NCBI GenBank assembly: GCA_022564935.1
Contig: JADFKM010000034.1
Span: 1 to 22,246 of the forward strand
DNA length: 22,246 bases
From: Candidatus Dadabacteria bacterium
GTDB taxonomy: Bacteria > Desulfobacterota_D > UBA1144 > Nemesobacterales > JADFKM01
Reading direction: 5' to 3'
The translations under genes and the position numbers were made by a program. Position 1 is the stretch's first letter. The number at the start of each line of letters is the position of its first letter. The notes under the pieces are model-generated. The model did not search any database, was not told the DNA's origin, and saw only the letters and a program-made list of their open reading frames with translations. Shown piece after piece: positions 15,262 through 22,246 of the stretch.

Positions 15262-17508
15262 TCATCTAGGCCGGGGTAGAACGCTGCGCGCCGACCATCC
15301 GCCGGGATGCTGGACGTTGAAGAACAGGGTTTCCATGTTGGAGCTGAATGTCTGTCCGGTCGGCTCCGAGCCTCCGGGGACGGCGATTACCCTGAACGGC
15401 AGGCCGTAAGCGGGGTTGACGACCCCCGTTCGGCCGGCCCTGTGGAGTGAGTCCATGTCGAGGTAATAGATTGCGTCTGCCGTACCGTTTATGCTAAAGT
15501 TCCCATCGGTCTCGAACCAGAGGCCGCCGTCTGCATCGATTGCCAGGTTGTCGGGGTTCGCTGCGTCGAAGGGCCCCGTACCATGTTTGCCGATGAACAC
15601 CGTGTAGAAATTAAAGGTGTCCGATTCCCACGGGCTTTGGGGGTCGTGCTCCTCGACGGCGAATATGGAGCCGGTGCGGTCGCTCCGGACGGGCGGCGGC
15701 CCCTGCTTGGAGCCGTGCCCGATCAGCACCCCGTCCTGGTCGAGCGCAGCAGGCGCGGTGTTTCCTGTAAACGCAACGTATAACGTCGGCCTCCCGGAGG
15801 GGTCCCGGGGGTTCCATTCGACGTCTTCAGGTCGGTTTAGCTCCATGACCCCAATCTTGCTCGAAGCCGTGAACAGCGCTGAAAGAACGTCATTCTGCGT
15901 GGGGAAACCGCCGATACCGTTCCAGTTGATGTCCGCGAGGGCCTCTCCCACCGTTTTTCGCGTCGAGCCGAGAGCCGAGGCGTTGGGCGCTATATCACCC
16001 GAGTCCACGCTGAGCTCTATCCACCTGCCCGTGCCCGGGTACTCGGGTACCGGGGGCTCCCCCGTGGCATGGAGGATCAGTCCCGTGGCGTTATCGAGTC
16101 CTTCGAAATGGGCGACGAAAAGCGTCCCGCTGTCGAGCAGCGCCCTAACCTCCGCTCTTGACATCCCTTTCGTATAGGGACGGGTGCTGACAAATTTGTA
16201 TATTCTTCCCCCGGGACGGTCGTTGGCCCCGTAAATCACCACCTGCTTACCGGGGAATAACCGGAAATTTTTGTCCGTCACAATGGCGGCGTTCTCCCAC
16301 CTGGCCCTGCCCATCGAGCCTATCTTCCTGTGGCCCGTGCCGTCCCCGCCGTCCCTCATGCTCTTATAGTAAGTGTCTGGAGGAATGCCCGGGTCTATCT
16401 CGACGAGAAACCCGTACATATCCCTGTTATGGCGCTCGGCCGGACTTGAGGAGGCTCCGAAGTGGGACGCGCGGCTCGGCGCCGTCGGGAGATTGATGTT
16501 TGCCCCGGGGCCGCACCCCATGCCGGGAGTGAAACGACGCTTTCGGTTCCAGCAGGCTTCGAAGTCGCCGTAGTAGCCCTGGGCGTTCTCCTCGGCGCTG
16601 ATTACCGTCCCCCACGGGGTCTGAGCGCCGGAGCAGTTCGCCAGTGTCCCGGAAACCACGTTCTCAGGAAGGGGCTTTCCGGTGTCGTCATGGTCGAGGG
16701 CGCTTACGCCGTATCCGGTGACCCTAACGAGGGTGCGGCTTGTGGCGTCGTACCTGAGATTCGTAGCTGTGCGGTCGACTACCCACCTCCCCCTGCCGTC
16801 TTTCATTACCCTGAGCCATGAGCCCCCGAGCTGACGCTTGTAGTATTTTACGTAGGTGTCCAGGGCGTCCTGCGGCCACCGGGCCGATGAGACGTCGTTT
16901 GTTAAGATGCCCATGCGCCGGAGGAACCGGGCGAGGATAAGGTGTTCTCCGGTGGGCGCGCTTCCGGGGGACGGAGGAATGCCCGAGACGTATTCGTGGT
17001 TCGACCATATCCATCCTGAGTCCCCGCTGCCGCTTAGCTGCGGCGGGCTTCCCACCACACCGTCCTTCCAATCTGCGTCCCAGCCGTCGCCGAAGTATGC
17101 GAGGTAGTCGCCCTTTGCCCCGAACCGGGGGGCGTCGGCCGAGGTGTCTAGTGTTATCGGGTCGAGCCACCTGATTACTACCTGGTGACCAAGGCCCGTT
17201 ATCTGCCTTACCTCATCACCGGTCGAGTTGGCGAGCGGGAACTCGATGTGGGCGGGCAGCTTACCTGAGGCGTACATCTCGACAAGAGCCTTTACGTAGT
17301 CGGTGATGTTCGCCGCGCCGTTGCCGTTGCCCTCAGTGAGCCTTACCGCCACCATAGACGACAGCGGCGGAGTAGGCTCGACCCCCACTCTGGGAACGGG
17401 GCCTGTTATCAACTCACCCCTCTCATCTATTCCCTTATACAAAAGGAGCAAGAACGCAATCAGGGCCAAAGAAATCAGCAATATAGCAGCAGTACTTTTA
17501 GTCGACAT
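15262..17508 (-). CDS. PhoX-like phosphatase (DUF839 family), membrane-anchored
   Basis: This 748-residue protein has an N-terminal hydrophobic anchor (about 7-24) and a large extracytoplasmic part. Motifs of PhoX/DUF839 appear in order: WSNHEYV (168-174), NCSGAQTPWGTVISAEE (291-307, with the Cys and the metal-ligand Glu pair), RWENAA (403-408), YGANDRPGGRIYKFVS, DNLAIDADGGLWFETDG and NVQHPGG near the C-terminus. Known PhoX enzymes bind Ca and Fe and release phosphate from phosphoesters in the periplasm, usually exported by Tat. Here no twin-arginine motif precedes the anchor, so Sec export is more likely. GGGAG lies before the ATG, and no Pho-box-like repeats are evident upstream. Family membership is clear; the substrate, and even phosphatase activity, is inferred. 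Confidence 0.88.
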   Translation of the reverse strand: MSTKSTAAILLISLALIAFLLLLYKGIDERGELITGPVPRVGVEPTPPLSSMVAVRLTEGNGNGAANITDYVKALVEMYASGKLPAHIEFPLANSTGDEVRQITGLGHQVVIRWLDPITLDTSADAPRFGAKGDYLAYFGDGWDADWKDGVVGSPPQLSGSGDSGWIWSNHEYVSGIPPSPGSAPTGEHLILARFLRRMGILTNDVSSARWPQDALDTYVKYYKRQLGGSWLRVMKDGRGRWVVDRTATNLRYDATSRTLVRVTGYGVSALDHDDTGKPLPENVVSGTLANCSGAQTPWGTVISAEENAQGYYGDFEACWNRKRRFTPGMGCGPGANINLPTAPSRASHFGASSSPAERHNRDMYGFLVEIDPGIPPDTYYKSMRDGGDGTGHRKIGSMGRARWENAAIVTDKNFRLFPGKQVVIYGANDRPGGRIYKFVSTRPYTKGMSRAEVRALLDSGTLFVAHFEGLDNATGLILHATGEPPVPEYPGTGRWIELSVDSGDIAPNASALGSTRKTVGEALADINWNGIGGFPTQNDVLSALFTASSKIGVMELNRPEDVEWNPRDPSGRPTLYVAFTGNTAPAALDQDGVLIGHGSKQGPPPVRSDRTGSIFAVEEHDPQSPWESDTFNFYTVFIGKHGTGPFDAANPDNLAIDADGGLWFETDGNFSINGTADAIYYLDMDSLHRAGRTGVVNPAYGLPFRVIAVPGGSEPTGQTFSSNMETLFFNVQHPGGWSARSVLPRPR

Positions 17509-17713
17509 ACGCCACTACTCCCAAAGAGTCGGTCTTTAGCGTTTTGTGTGAGGTTATTTTAATACCACAGAACAAGATGTATAGAGGTCTCTATCCAGGA
17601 AGCACTGTGGGGAGAAGGAGATTTCTCGCAGTAGACAACCTACGTCCCTTAATCGAGCCGTAGAGAGTTAGCGGTGAAGCCTCGCAATCATCAGGCTGAA
17701 AGAACCGGACCCG

Positions 17714-18214
17714 CTACTTCGGTGAGTTGAGCTCCCGGGCCTTTTCAAACGCCACTATCTCCTCTTCATACCTTCCAAGCTCACCAAGCACAGTAGCCTT
17801 GTTGAACCACGCGTCGGCATATCCGGGCTTGATAGTAATCGACCTGTCGATGGCCTCCAATGCCTCGTCTCCCCTGCCCATAAGGCTAAGAACAAGGCCC
17901 TTATCGTTCCAGGCTATGGGGTCGCTGCCGTTAATTTGCAGGGAACGGTTATAAACACCCAAAGCTTCCTCAAACCTGCCGAGCCTCGTGAGGGCCGCTC
18001 CCTTTCCATGAAGCGCTCCCATTTCCCACGGGCTTTCCTCAAGTGCCTTGTCAAAATACAGGGTAGCCTCCTCGTACCTCTCGGCACGAAGCATAGACAT
18101 GCCTTCATTCATCAAACCCCCGACCGTATCCACATTGTCCACTCCCTTTTGAGCGCAATGGGTAAGAAGAACCACAGTCGACAATGCAGCAAAAAATAAA
18201 AGAACCGTTTTCAT
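17714..18214 (-). CDS. TPR-repeat protein, probably exported or membrane-tethered
   Basis: This 166-residue protein starts at the ATG 18212-18214, where AGGAGGGGG lies six bases upstream; a longer frame to 18319 lacks such a site. A signal sequence (MKTVLLFFAALSTVVLLTHC) ends at Cys20. Its lipobox LTHC has His where Gly/Ala/Ser is usual, so lipidation is uncertain. Four or five TPR units follow from about residue 36 to 160 (MNEGMSMLRAERYEEATLYFDKAL, GKGAALTRLGRFEEAL, NDKGLVLSLMGRGDEAL, FNKATVLGELGRYEEEI). TPRs mediate protein contacts, and no catalytic domain is attached. It stands alone between the PhoX-like gene and the eroded region. Confidence 0.85.
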   Translation of the reverse strand: MKTVLLFFAALSTVVLLTHCAQKGVDNVDTVGGLMNEGMSMLRAERYEEATLYFDKALEESPWEMGALHGKGAALTRLGRFEEALGVYNRSLQINGSDPIAWNDKGLVLSLMGRGDEALEAIDRSITIKPGYADAWFNKATVLGELGRYEEEIVAFEKARELNSPK

Positions 18215-18236
18215 GAGCCCCCTCCTAATAACATCA

Positions 18237-18254
18237 GCGCCTATAATCAGGCGC
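18237..18254. promoter_or_regulatory. Inverted repeat in the leader of the TPR gene (possible operator)
   Basis: GCGCCT (18237-18242) and AGGCGC (18249-18254) form a perfect dyad around six bases. It lies between the Shine-Dalgarno and the candidate promoter of the TPR gene, where it could be an operator or an mRNA hairpin. Confidence 0.4.
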
Positions 18255-18263
18255 CAAGCTGCT

Positions 18264-18291
18264 ATATTACTTAGAAACAGAAAATGCTCAA
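18264..18291 (-). promoter_or_regulatory. Possible sigma-70-type promoter for the TPR gene
   Basis: On the minus strand TTGAGC (18291-18286), a 16-base spacer and TAATAT (18269-18264) give 4 of 6 matches at each box, about 50 bases ahead of the ATG. This is a tentative call. Confidence 0.35.
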
Positions 18292-18433
18292 AAGATGCTA
18301 CGGCCCGACAAAATCCCATCCGACCGACAATTTCTCGACGCCGGACGCTCGATAAAACGTAATCAGCCGGTTGCAGGAATCAGCACCGGACTGATAAAGC
18401 TACGTCAGGAATTTACCCCGTCAATCCAATGGC

Positions 18434-18663
18434 TTAACCAGCGTTCACCTCGCAGTATTCGTTGTTGCTCGTCCCGGCGAATGAGCTTACCAAAAACCCC
18501 TTCACTTCATCAATAGAACCGGCTCCCAAAGACAGTTCATCTTCGAGCAGTCGGCGCCGGGAAGTGTTGAATGGAGCTTCAAGCCATCCGGGATACTGAC
18601 GGATTTTGATATTCCCCAGAATTTCGCAATATCTGCGATCTCGTATCCGACAGCTATAAACAT
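18434..18663 (-). pseudogene. Small soluble protein of unknown function, interrupted by one lost base
   Basis: An ATG at 18661-18663 with AGGAGGAG upstream opens MFIAVGYEIADIAKFWGIS, continuing KLHSTLPGADCSKMNCLWE. This frame stops after 53 codons at 18502-18504. If one base is restored near 18519-18526, the frame continues AGSIDEVKGFLVSSFAG and ends in TSNNEYCEVNAG at a TAA (18434-18436), giving 76 residues. The 230-base length fits exactly one missing base. The pattern (short beta strand, CLWEAxS, V...FL, SxNEYxEVN) resembles small ferredoxin-fold proteins seen in many genomes without known function; I recall the type but not a named family. The good Shine-Dalgarno and intact motifs argue it was a working gene until recently, or is misread. 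Confidence 0.7.
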
Positions 18664-18686
18664 CGACGCTCCTCCTTATTATAACG

Positions 18687-18836
18687 CCCGCGCAAATAAC
18701 CCTGAATTACGCGAAAGGCGACCCTTGCGCCGTTGTTAGGGAACACAAGCAGGCGGGGATAGAGTTTACAATGCATGTCGTCGGGTTCGACGTGACTCCG
18801 GAAGACCATGACTCTTTCTACTTTATTGAGTCTTAA
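18687..18836 (+). pseudogene. Fragment of a von Willebrand factor A domain protein
   Basis: A 49-codon frame without its own start reads AQITLNYAKGDPCAVV, then REHKQAGIEFTMHVVGFDVT, and ends PEDHDSFYFIES at a TAA (18834-18836). The segment GDPCAV...AGIEFTMHVVGFDV is typical of the second half of bacterial vWA domains (CGGDPC, then the VVGF strand). The MIDAS part and everything downstream are absent. It begins 24 bases from the start of the divergent small pseudogene, so this stretch appears to be scrambled or deleted remnant DNA. Confidence 0.65.
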
Positions 18837-19014
18837 CCTGTAAACACTTTTAGTGACTAGTGCATCGGCTTGTAGGAAGTTTCTTTCACAGTTTTGCCAT
18901 TAAATGTCCATACATTTCACATTTTGTTACAATCTGTGTCAATACCCAATCAATGATATGTACAGTGGACGGCAGAGGTTATGGAGGGAAATTCAATGTG
19001 GGTGGGCAGTTATA
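18837..19014. other. Upstream region of the subtilase gene
   Basis: About 180 bases with no gene. It holds a perfect dyad at 18902-18917, listed separately, and leads into two overlapping promoter candidates. Confidence 0.5.
18902..18917. promoter_or_regulatory. Palindrome upstream of sigma-54 promoter (candidate activator site)
   Basis: AAATGT-CCAT-ACATTT is a perfect 16-base dyad. It lies about 136-151 bases upstream of the sigma-54 core at 19053, within the usual range of enhancer sites for NtrC-type activators. Confidence 0.45.
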
Positions 19015-19043
19015 TTGCTACTTTTCCTTCTTTACGTTAAAAT
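19015..19043 (+). promoter_or_regulatory. Possible sigma-70-type promoter for the subtilase gene
   Basis: TTGCTA (19015-19020), a 17-base spacer and TAAAAT (19038-19043) match 4 of 6 and 5 of 6 consensus bases. It overlaps the approach to the sigma-54 core and would give a leader of about 60 bases. Confidence 0.4.
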
Positions 19044-19052
19044 CAATAGGGG

Positions 19053-19068
19053 TGGCATGGTTATTGCC
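19053..19068 (+). promoter_or_regulatory. Sigma-54 (-24/-12) promoter core for the subtilase gene
   Basis: TGGCATGGTTATTGCC fits the TGGCAY-N5-TTGCW consensus in all positions except the last, with the invariant GG and GC spaced by exactly ten bases. Transcription would start near 19080, 30 bases before the ATG of the protease gene. No similarly good core was noticed elsewhere in the window. Confidence 0.7.
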
Positions 19069-19109
19069 TTTCTCTAATTAGCAAGGATGGACTTTACCCC
19101 GGGAGACCA

Positions 19110-21440
19110 ATGAGCATGAGAAAAATCACATTCAGCTTAAGTATTTTAATTTTCGCTTTCTTTTCCTTTATTAATCCCGTCGTCACTACCCCCGCAGCCG
19201 CTCAGTTTCGAACCGGCTCGACGGATTTCGACTCAGACGGCTCATCCAACCCTCCCTTTCCCTCTTTACCGGACGAAATAGAGGCTTTTATTGGAAATGT
19301 GCTTGCAAAATTCAAGTCAAACGAAATCATCGTAAAGTTCAAAGGTGACAGAAGATTCACGAGAATAGGCATTCCCTCAGGTATCAGCTTACTTGGCGAG
19401 GTAGCACGCTTCTCCGCAAGAAGCGACGTTGAATACGCAGAGCCGAACTTCATCGCCAAAACCCTTGAAGTTCCGAACGACGAGTTCTACCCGTTTCAGT
19501 GGCACTTCGACAACGACATCAACGGCGGCATAGGAATGGAGGAGGCCTGGGACTTTAGTAACGGCTCCGGCGTGATAATCGCCGTTATCGACACGGGGGT
19601 AGCGTACGAGTACTATCGCCAAAGCTGGTGGAGAAGGTATTACCAAGCTCCCGACCTGGCCGACACATCCTTCGTTCCGGGGTGGGACTTCGTAAACGGC
19701 GACTCGCATCCAAATGACGATAACAGCCACGGCACACATGTCGCGGGAACCCTGGCTCAGTCTACAAATAACTTCATCGGAGTCGCAGGAGTGGCACATG
19801 GAGCAAGCCTTATGCCCCTAAAGGTGCTTAATAGATACGGCAGCGGGAGCTACGCCGACATCGCCGACGCTATAATATGGGCCGCTGATAACGGAGCCGA
19901 CGTGATCAATATGTCTCTCGGAGGCCCCTCCCCTTCAATCACGCTTGAGCAGGCCCTTGCGTACGCCTACAATCAGGGGGTAACCATCGTGGCCGCAGCC
20001 GGTAACGACGAGGCGAATATCGTTTCTTATCCAGCCGCCTATGACAACTACGTTATTGCGGTTGGCGCCACGGACTTTAACAAAAACCTTGCCTACTATT
20101 CAAACTACGGCCCGAGCCTCGACATAGTCGCGCCGGGCGGAGACAACACTGCGGACAGCAACAACGACGGCTATGTCGACGGCGTTCTCCAGCAGACGTT
20201 CGGAAGCAGCACCAACGACTGGGCATACTACTTCTTCCAGGGCACATCGATGGCATCACCGCATGTGGCCGGAGTCGCAGCGCTCATAATCTCCAGCGGC
20301 GCCGCCTCAACCCCCGATGAAGTCAGAACTGCCCTGGAATCCACAGCAGACGACCTTGGAGCTGCAGGCAGGGACGATGTTTTCGGCTACGGATTAGTGA
20401 ATGCAGCGGCCGCCTTGGGGTGGACTGCCGGGCCGGTGGACAATCCCCCCACAGTATCCATCACAAGCCCGCTGGACGGCTCCCTACTCGACGGAGTCTT
20501 AAACATTACCGCTACAGCAAACGACGACTATGCCGTGACAAACGTGGAGTTCTATGTCAACGACGTGCTTGTGGGCTCCGATGGCACCGCGCCGTATGAA
20601 TTCTCATGGAACTCGGCAACCGTCCCGGACGGCGGCCCCTACACCATCAAAGCAAGAGCAACGGACACGGCGCTTCAGACTGCAAACGACACCATCTCTG
20701 TAACTGTCGACAACATAAACGAACAGCCGCAAATCACCACTTCACCCGTAACATCCGCAACGGTCGACGTGCTCTATTCATATGACGTGGATGCCACCGA
20801 CTTAGACCCGGGTGACAATTTGACCTATTTCCTGAACTCTCCCCCCGCTGGCATGACTATCGACCCCCTTACAGGGCTTATCGAATGGACGCCTTCAAGC
20901 TCCCAGGTGGGAGACAACTTCGTGAGCGTCTCGGTCGAGGACGACCTAGGCCTATCGGACACGCAGGAGTTCATTGTGAATGTCGCCGACGTGCCTCTGG
21001 AGGCAGTCGTATTCGAGGACAGCTTCGAGGGCGGGCTTGGCAGCTGGACGCAGGATTTCCAGAACGACTGGAGACGCTCGAGCCAGCGCTCCGTGGATGG
21101 GAACTACTCGGCAGAGGTCGATGGAAGGGCTAGGGACTCCACCCTCACCTCTCTGCTAATAGACCTTCAGGGAAGGACGAACGCCACGGTCGATTTTTCC
21201 TGGCTCATAGAAAGGGGTCTCGACAGCGGTGAGTACCTCGCCTTCGACGTCTCTATTGACGGCGGAGCTTCGTGGTCTGAGGTCACCAGGCTGCGCGGCA
21301 ACGTTGACACGGAGAACGTGTGGTTCGCCGAGAGCTTTGAGTTTACCGGCATCGACTCCCTTATGCTCCGCTTCAGGGGCAAGATGTCCAACTCACGCGA
21401 AGACGCCGATGTGGATATGGTGAGCGTGACTGCGTGGTAG
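19110..21440 (+). CDS. Secreted subtilisin-like serine protease (S8) with C-terminal Ig-like and jelly-roll-like domains
   Basis: This 776-residue protein has a Sec signal peptide (about 1-31, ending PAAA). A short inhibitor-like prodomain (about 66-118, NEIIVKFKG...DVEYAEPNF) follows. The S8 catalytic domain (about 130-435) has all active residues: D161 (VIDTGVA), H207 (NSHGTHVAGT), oxyanion-hole N299 (AAAGND) and S380 (GTSMASPHVAG). Two Ig/cadherin-like domains follow (about 445-534, PPTVSITSPLDGS...SVTVDN; and 539-635, PAGMTIDPLTGLIEWTP). A final domain (about 640-776, FEDSFEGGLGSWTQD...VDFSWLIERG...DVSIDGGASW) resembles MAM or carbohydrate-binding jelly rolls. Fervidolysin-like extracellular proteolysis or surface-protein trimming is likely. 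A second ATG at 19116 is equally well spaced from GGGAG. Control may be sigma-54-dependent. Confidence 0.93.
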   Translation: MSMRKITFSLSILIFAFFSFINPVVTTPAAAQFRTGSTDFDSDGSSNPPFPSLPDEIEAFIGNVLAKFKSNEIIVKFKGDRRFTRIGIPSGISLLGEVARFSARSDVEYAEPNFIAKTLEVPNDEFYPFQWHFDNDINGGIGMEEAWDFSNGSGVIIAVIDTGVAYEYYRQSWWRRYYQAPDLADTSFVPGWDFVNGDSHPNDDNSHGTHVAGTLAQSTNNFIGVAGVAHGASLMPLKVLNRYGSGSYADIADAIIWAADNGADVINMSLGGPSPSITLEQALAYAYNQGVTIVAAAGNDEANIVSYPAAYDNYVIAVGATDFNKNLAYYSNYGPSLDIVAPGGDNTADSNNDGYVDGVLQQTFGSSTNDWAYYFFQGTSMASPHVAGVAALIISSGAASTPDEVRTALESTADDLGAAGRDDVFGYGLVNAAAALGWTAGPVDNPPTVSITSPLDGSLLDGVLNITATANDDYAVTNVEFYVNDVLVGSDGTAPYEFSWNSATVPDGGPYTIKARATDTALQTANDTISVTVDNINEQPQITTSPVTSATVDVLYSYDVDATDLDPGDNLTYFLNSPPAGMTIDPLTGLIEWTPSSSQVGDNFVSVSVEDDLGLSDTQEFIVNVADVPLEAVVFEDSFEGGLGSWTQDFQNDWRRSSQRSVDGNYSAEVDGRARDSTLTSLLIDLQGRTNATVDFSWLIERGLDSGEYLAFDVSIDGGASWSEVTRLRGNVDTENVWFAESFEFTGIDSLMLRFRGKMSNSREDADVDMVSVTAW

Positions 21441-21473
21441 GTCATACAACCCAAGCACCCTCCATAGAACACC

Positions 21474-21501
21474 CGACTATTTCTCTGCAGTCGCTTTTTT
21501 T
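21474..21501 (+). terminator. Intrinsic terminator after the subtilase gene
   Basis: CGACT (21474-21478) and AGTCG (21489-21493) form a five-pair stem with a ten-base loop, followed by C and seven T (21495-21501). It lies 34 bases after the protease stop. Confidence 0.65.
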
Positions 21502-21729
21502 ACAACAGCCGATTATGGGAGTAGAGACGGCGTAGTCCGTTCACCAAAGGCCCCGGAAAAGAGTAACACAGTTATGGGGCTACACGGTTAAAGTGGCGTA
21601 ACTGAGGCACCCACACGGCGAAGATTCGTTATTATATTATCTTTAGGCGTCTATGTATAGAATTAAACGGGCTTGAAATCTATATATATTGCGAAAAAGA
21701 GCAAGAAATAATCGGCAGGAACTCAGGTT
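21502..21729. other. Intergenic stretch ahead of the radical SAM gene
   Basis: About 230 bases without a gene. The right half is AT-rich, including TATATATATT runs, and probably contains the promoter of the next gene, but no pair of boxes is convincing. Confidence 0.5.
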
Positions 21730-22246
21730 ATGAAGGAAGCGCTATTCTATGAAAGGCTGGATGGGAACAGGGTGCTGTGCACGCTCTGCAGCCAGTGGTG
21801 CAAGATAAAAGAGGGGAAACCAGGGGTGTGCGGGGTGAGGATAAACCTGTGCGGGACATTATACACGCTCGTAGACTCTAGAGTTATAGCGCGCCACATC
21901 GACCCTATCGAGAAGAAGCCGCTGTTTCATTTCTATCCCGGCTCAAGGGCTTATTCCATAGCCACCGTGGGATGCAACTTCAGGTGTTTTTTCTGTCAGA
22001 ACTGGGACATTGCGCAATATCCGAAAAGGGCTCGTCTGCACACCTCAGAAGTCAAGAAGGAAGAGCCGGAGGTGCTATCCACGCTGCTGGATGAGACTGT
22101 TCCCGGAGAAAGGCTAACCCCCTCCCAAATCGTAGAATCGGCCGTGGCTTCCGGCAGCAAGACAATCGCATACACATATACTGAGCCTACCGTTTTTTAT
22201 GAGCTGGCTTATGAGACGGCAAAACTTGCCGTGCGGAAGGGCCTTA
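21730..22246 (+). CDS. amrS: AmmeMemoRadiSam system radical SAM enzyme, N-terminal part
   Basis: The frame is open from ATG 21730 (AGGAA upstream) to the window edge, 172 codons. It starts MKEALFYERLDGNRVLCTLC and has a cysteine-rich lead (CTLCSQWCKIKEGKPGVCGV). Then come LFHFYPGSRAYSIATVGCNF and the radical SAM cluster motif CNFRCFFCQNWDIAQ (C-x3-C-x2-C), followed by TIAYTYTEPTVFYE. This is the pattern of the AmmeMemoRadiSam radical SAM protein, usually beside AMMECR1 and Memo-like genes; those would be expected beyond the right edge. The enzyme would bind a [4Fe-4S] cluster and S-adenosylmethionine; its substrate is unknown to me. It is separated from the protease by a terminator, so it forms its own unit. 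Confidence 0.9.
   Translation, partial: MKEALFYERLDGNRVLCTLCSQWCKIKEGKPGVCGVRINLCGTLYTLVDSRVIARHIDPIEKKPLFHFYPGSRAYSIATVGCNFRCFFCQNWDIAQYPKRARLHTSEVKKEEPEVLSTLLDETVPGERLTPSQIVESAVASGSKTIAYTYTEPTVFYELAYETAKLAVRKGL

Noticed and set aside
15197-15262. GAGC-CTGA-GCTC-TTTT as terminator between NtrC-type and PhoX-like genes
   Set aside because: A four-pair stem with four T is too weak to call with any confidence.
16462-16821. 119-codon plus-strand frame inside the PhoX-like gene
   Set aside because: Overlaps a conserved coding region on the other strand and shows no recognisable domain.
18215-18319. 35-residue extension of the TPR protein
   Set aside because: The downstream ATG has a very strong Shine-Dalgarno and opens a signal sequence, while the extension would cover the promoter and dyad.
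18860-19081. 73-codon plus-strand frame ahead of the protease
   Set aside because: It covers the promoter and dyad, has no ribosome-binding site and its protein resembles nothing; regulatory DNA explains the stretch better.

Overview
The window reads as a chromosomal segment from a Gram-negative bacterium, probably of the Desulfobacterota or a neighbouring formerly 'deltaproteobacterial' lineage. The evidence is the gene order prs-rplY-pth-rpsF/rpsR-rplI, a consensus sigma-54 promoter next to an NtrC-type activator, and exported PhoX-like, lipoprotein-like and subtilase proteins. This placement is an inference and cannot be refined without a search. No rRNA, tRNA, CRISPR array, insertion sequence or phage gene was recognised.

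Layout. (1) 1-4841, plus strand: a translation operon holding the prs 3' end, L25/Ctc, peptidyl-tRNA hydrolase, a membrane pyrophosphatase (hppA), one reading frame that joins ribosomal proteins S6 and S18, and L9. (2) 4897-10435, minus strand: an exported DUF4412-like protein, a CPBP membrane protease, and a lipid-linked glycosylation set (GtrA-like membrane protein, Alg5/Dpm-like GT2, GT39 protein O-mannosyltransferase-like enzyme, and a second GT2 broken by four single-base indels). (3) 10703-13330, minus strand: ThiI, L28 and a pentapeptide-repeat protein. (4) 13837-15197, plus strand: an NtrC-family response regulator broken by two frameshifts, converging on a PhoX-like phosphatase (15262-17508, minus). 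(5) 17714-19109: a TPR protein, then an eroded stretch with a frameshifted small ORF and a fragment of a von Willebrand A domain protein. (6) 19110-22246, plus strand: a secreted subtilisin-like protease behind a textbook sigma-54 promoter core, then the 5' part of an AmmeMemoRadiSam radical SAM gene that runs off the window.

How the parts work together. The first block makes and recycles translation components. hppA may tie PPi removal, produced by biosynthetic reactions, to ion pumping. The glycosylation block has the minimum parts for extracytoplasmic protein O-glycosylation: polyprenyl-phosphate sugar synthase, candidate flippase and PMT transferase. The window's exported proteins (PhoX-like enzyme, subtilase, DUF4412-like protein) are plausible but untested acceptors.

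The most unusual observations are the in-frame S6-S18 fusion, the PMT-type module, and the sigma-54 promoter with an upstream dyad ahead of the protease. Seven single-base indels fall in three otherwise well-conserved genes. They mean either recent gene decay or sequence error, and the S6-S18 fusion should be checked with the same suspicion.
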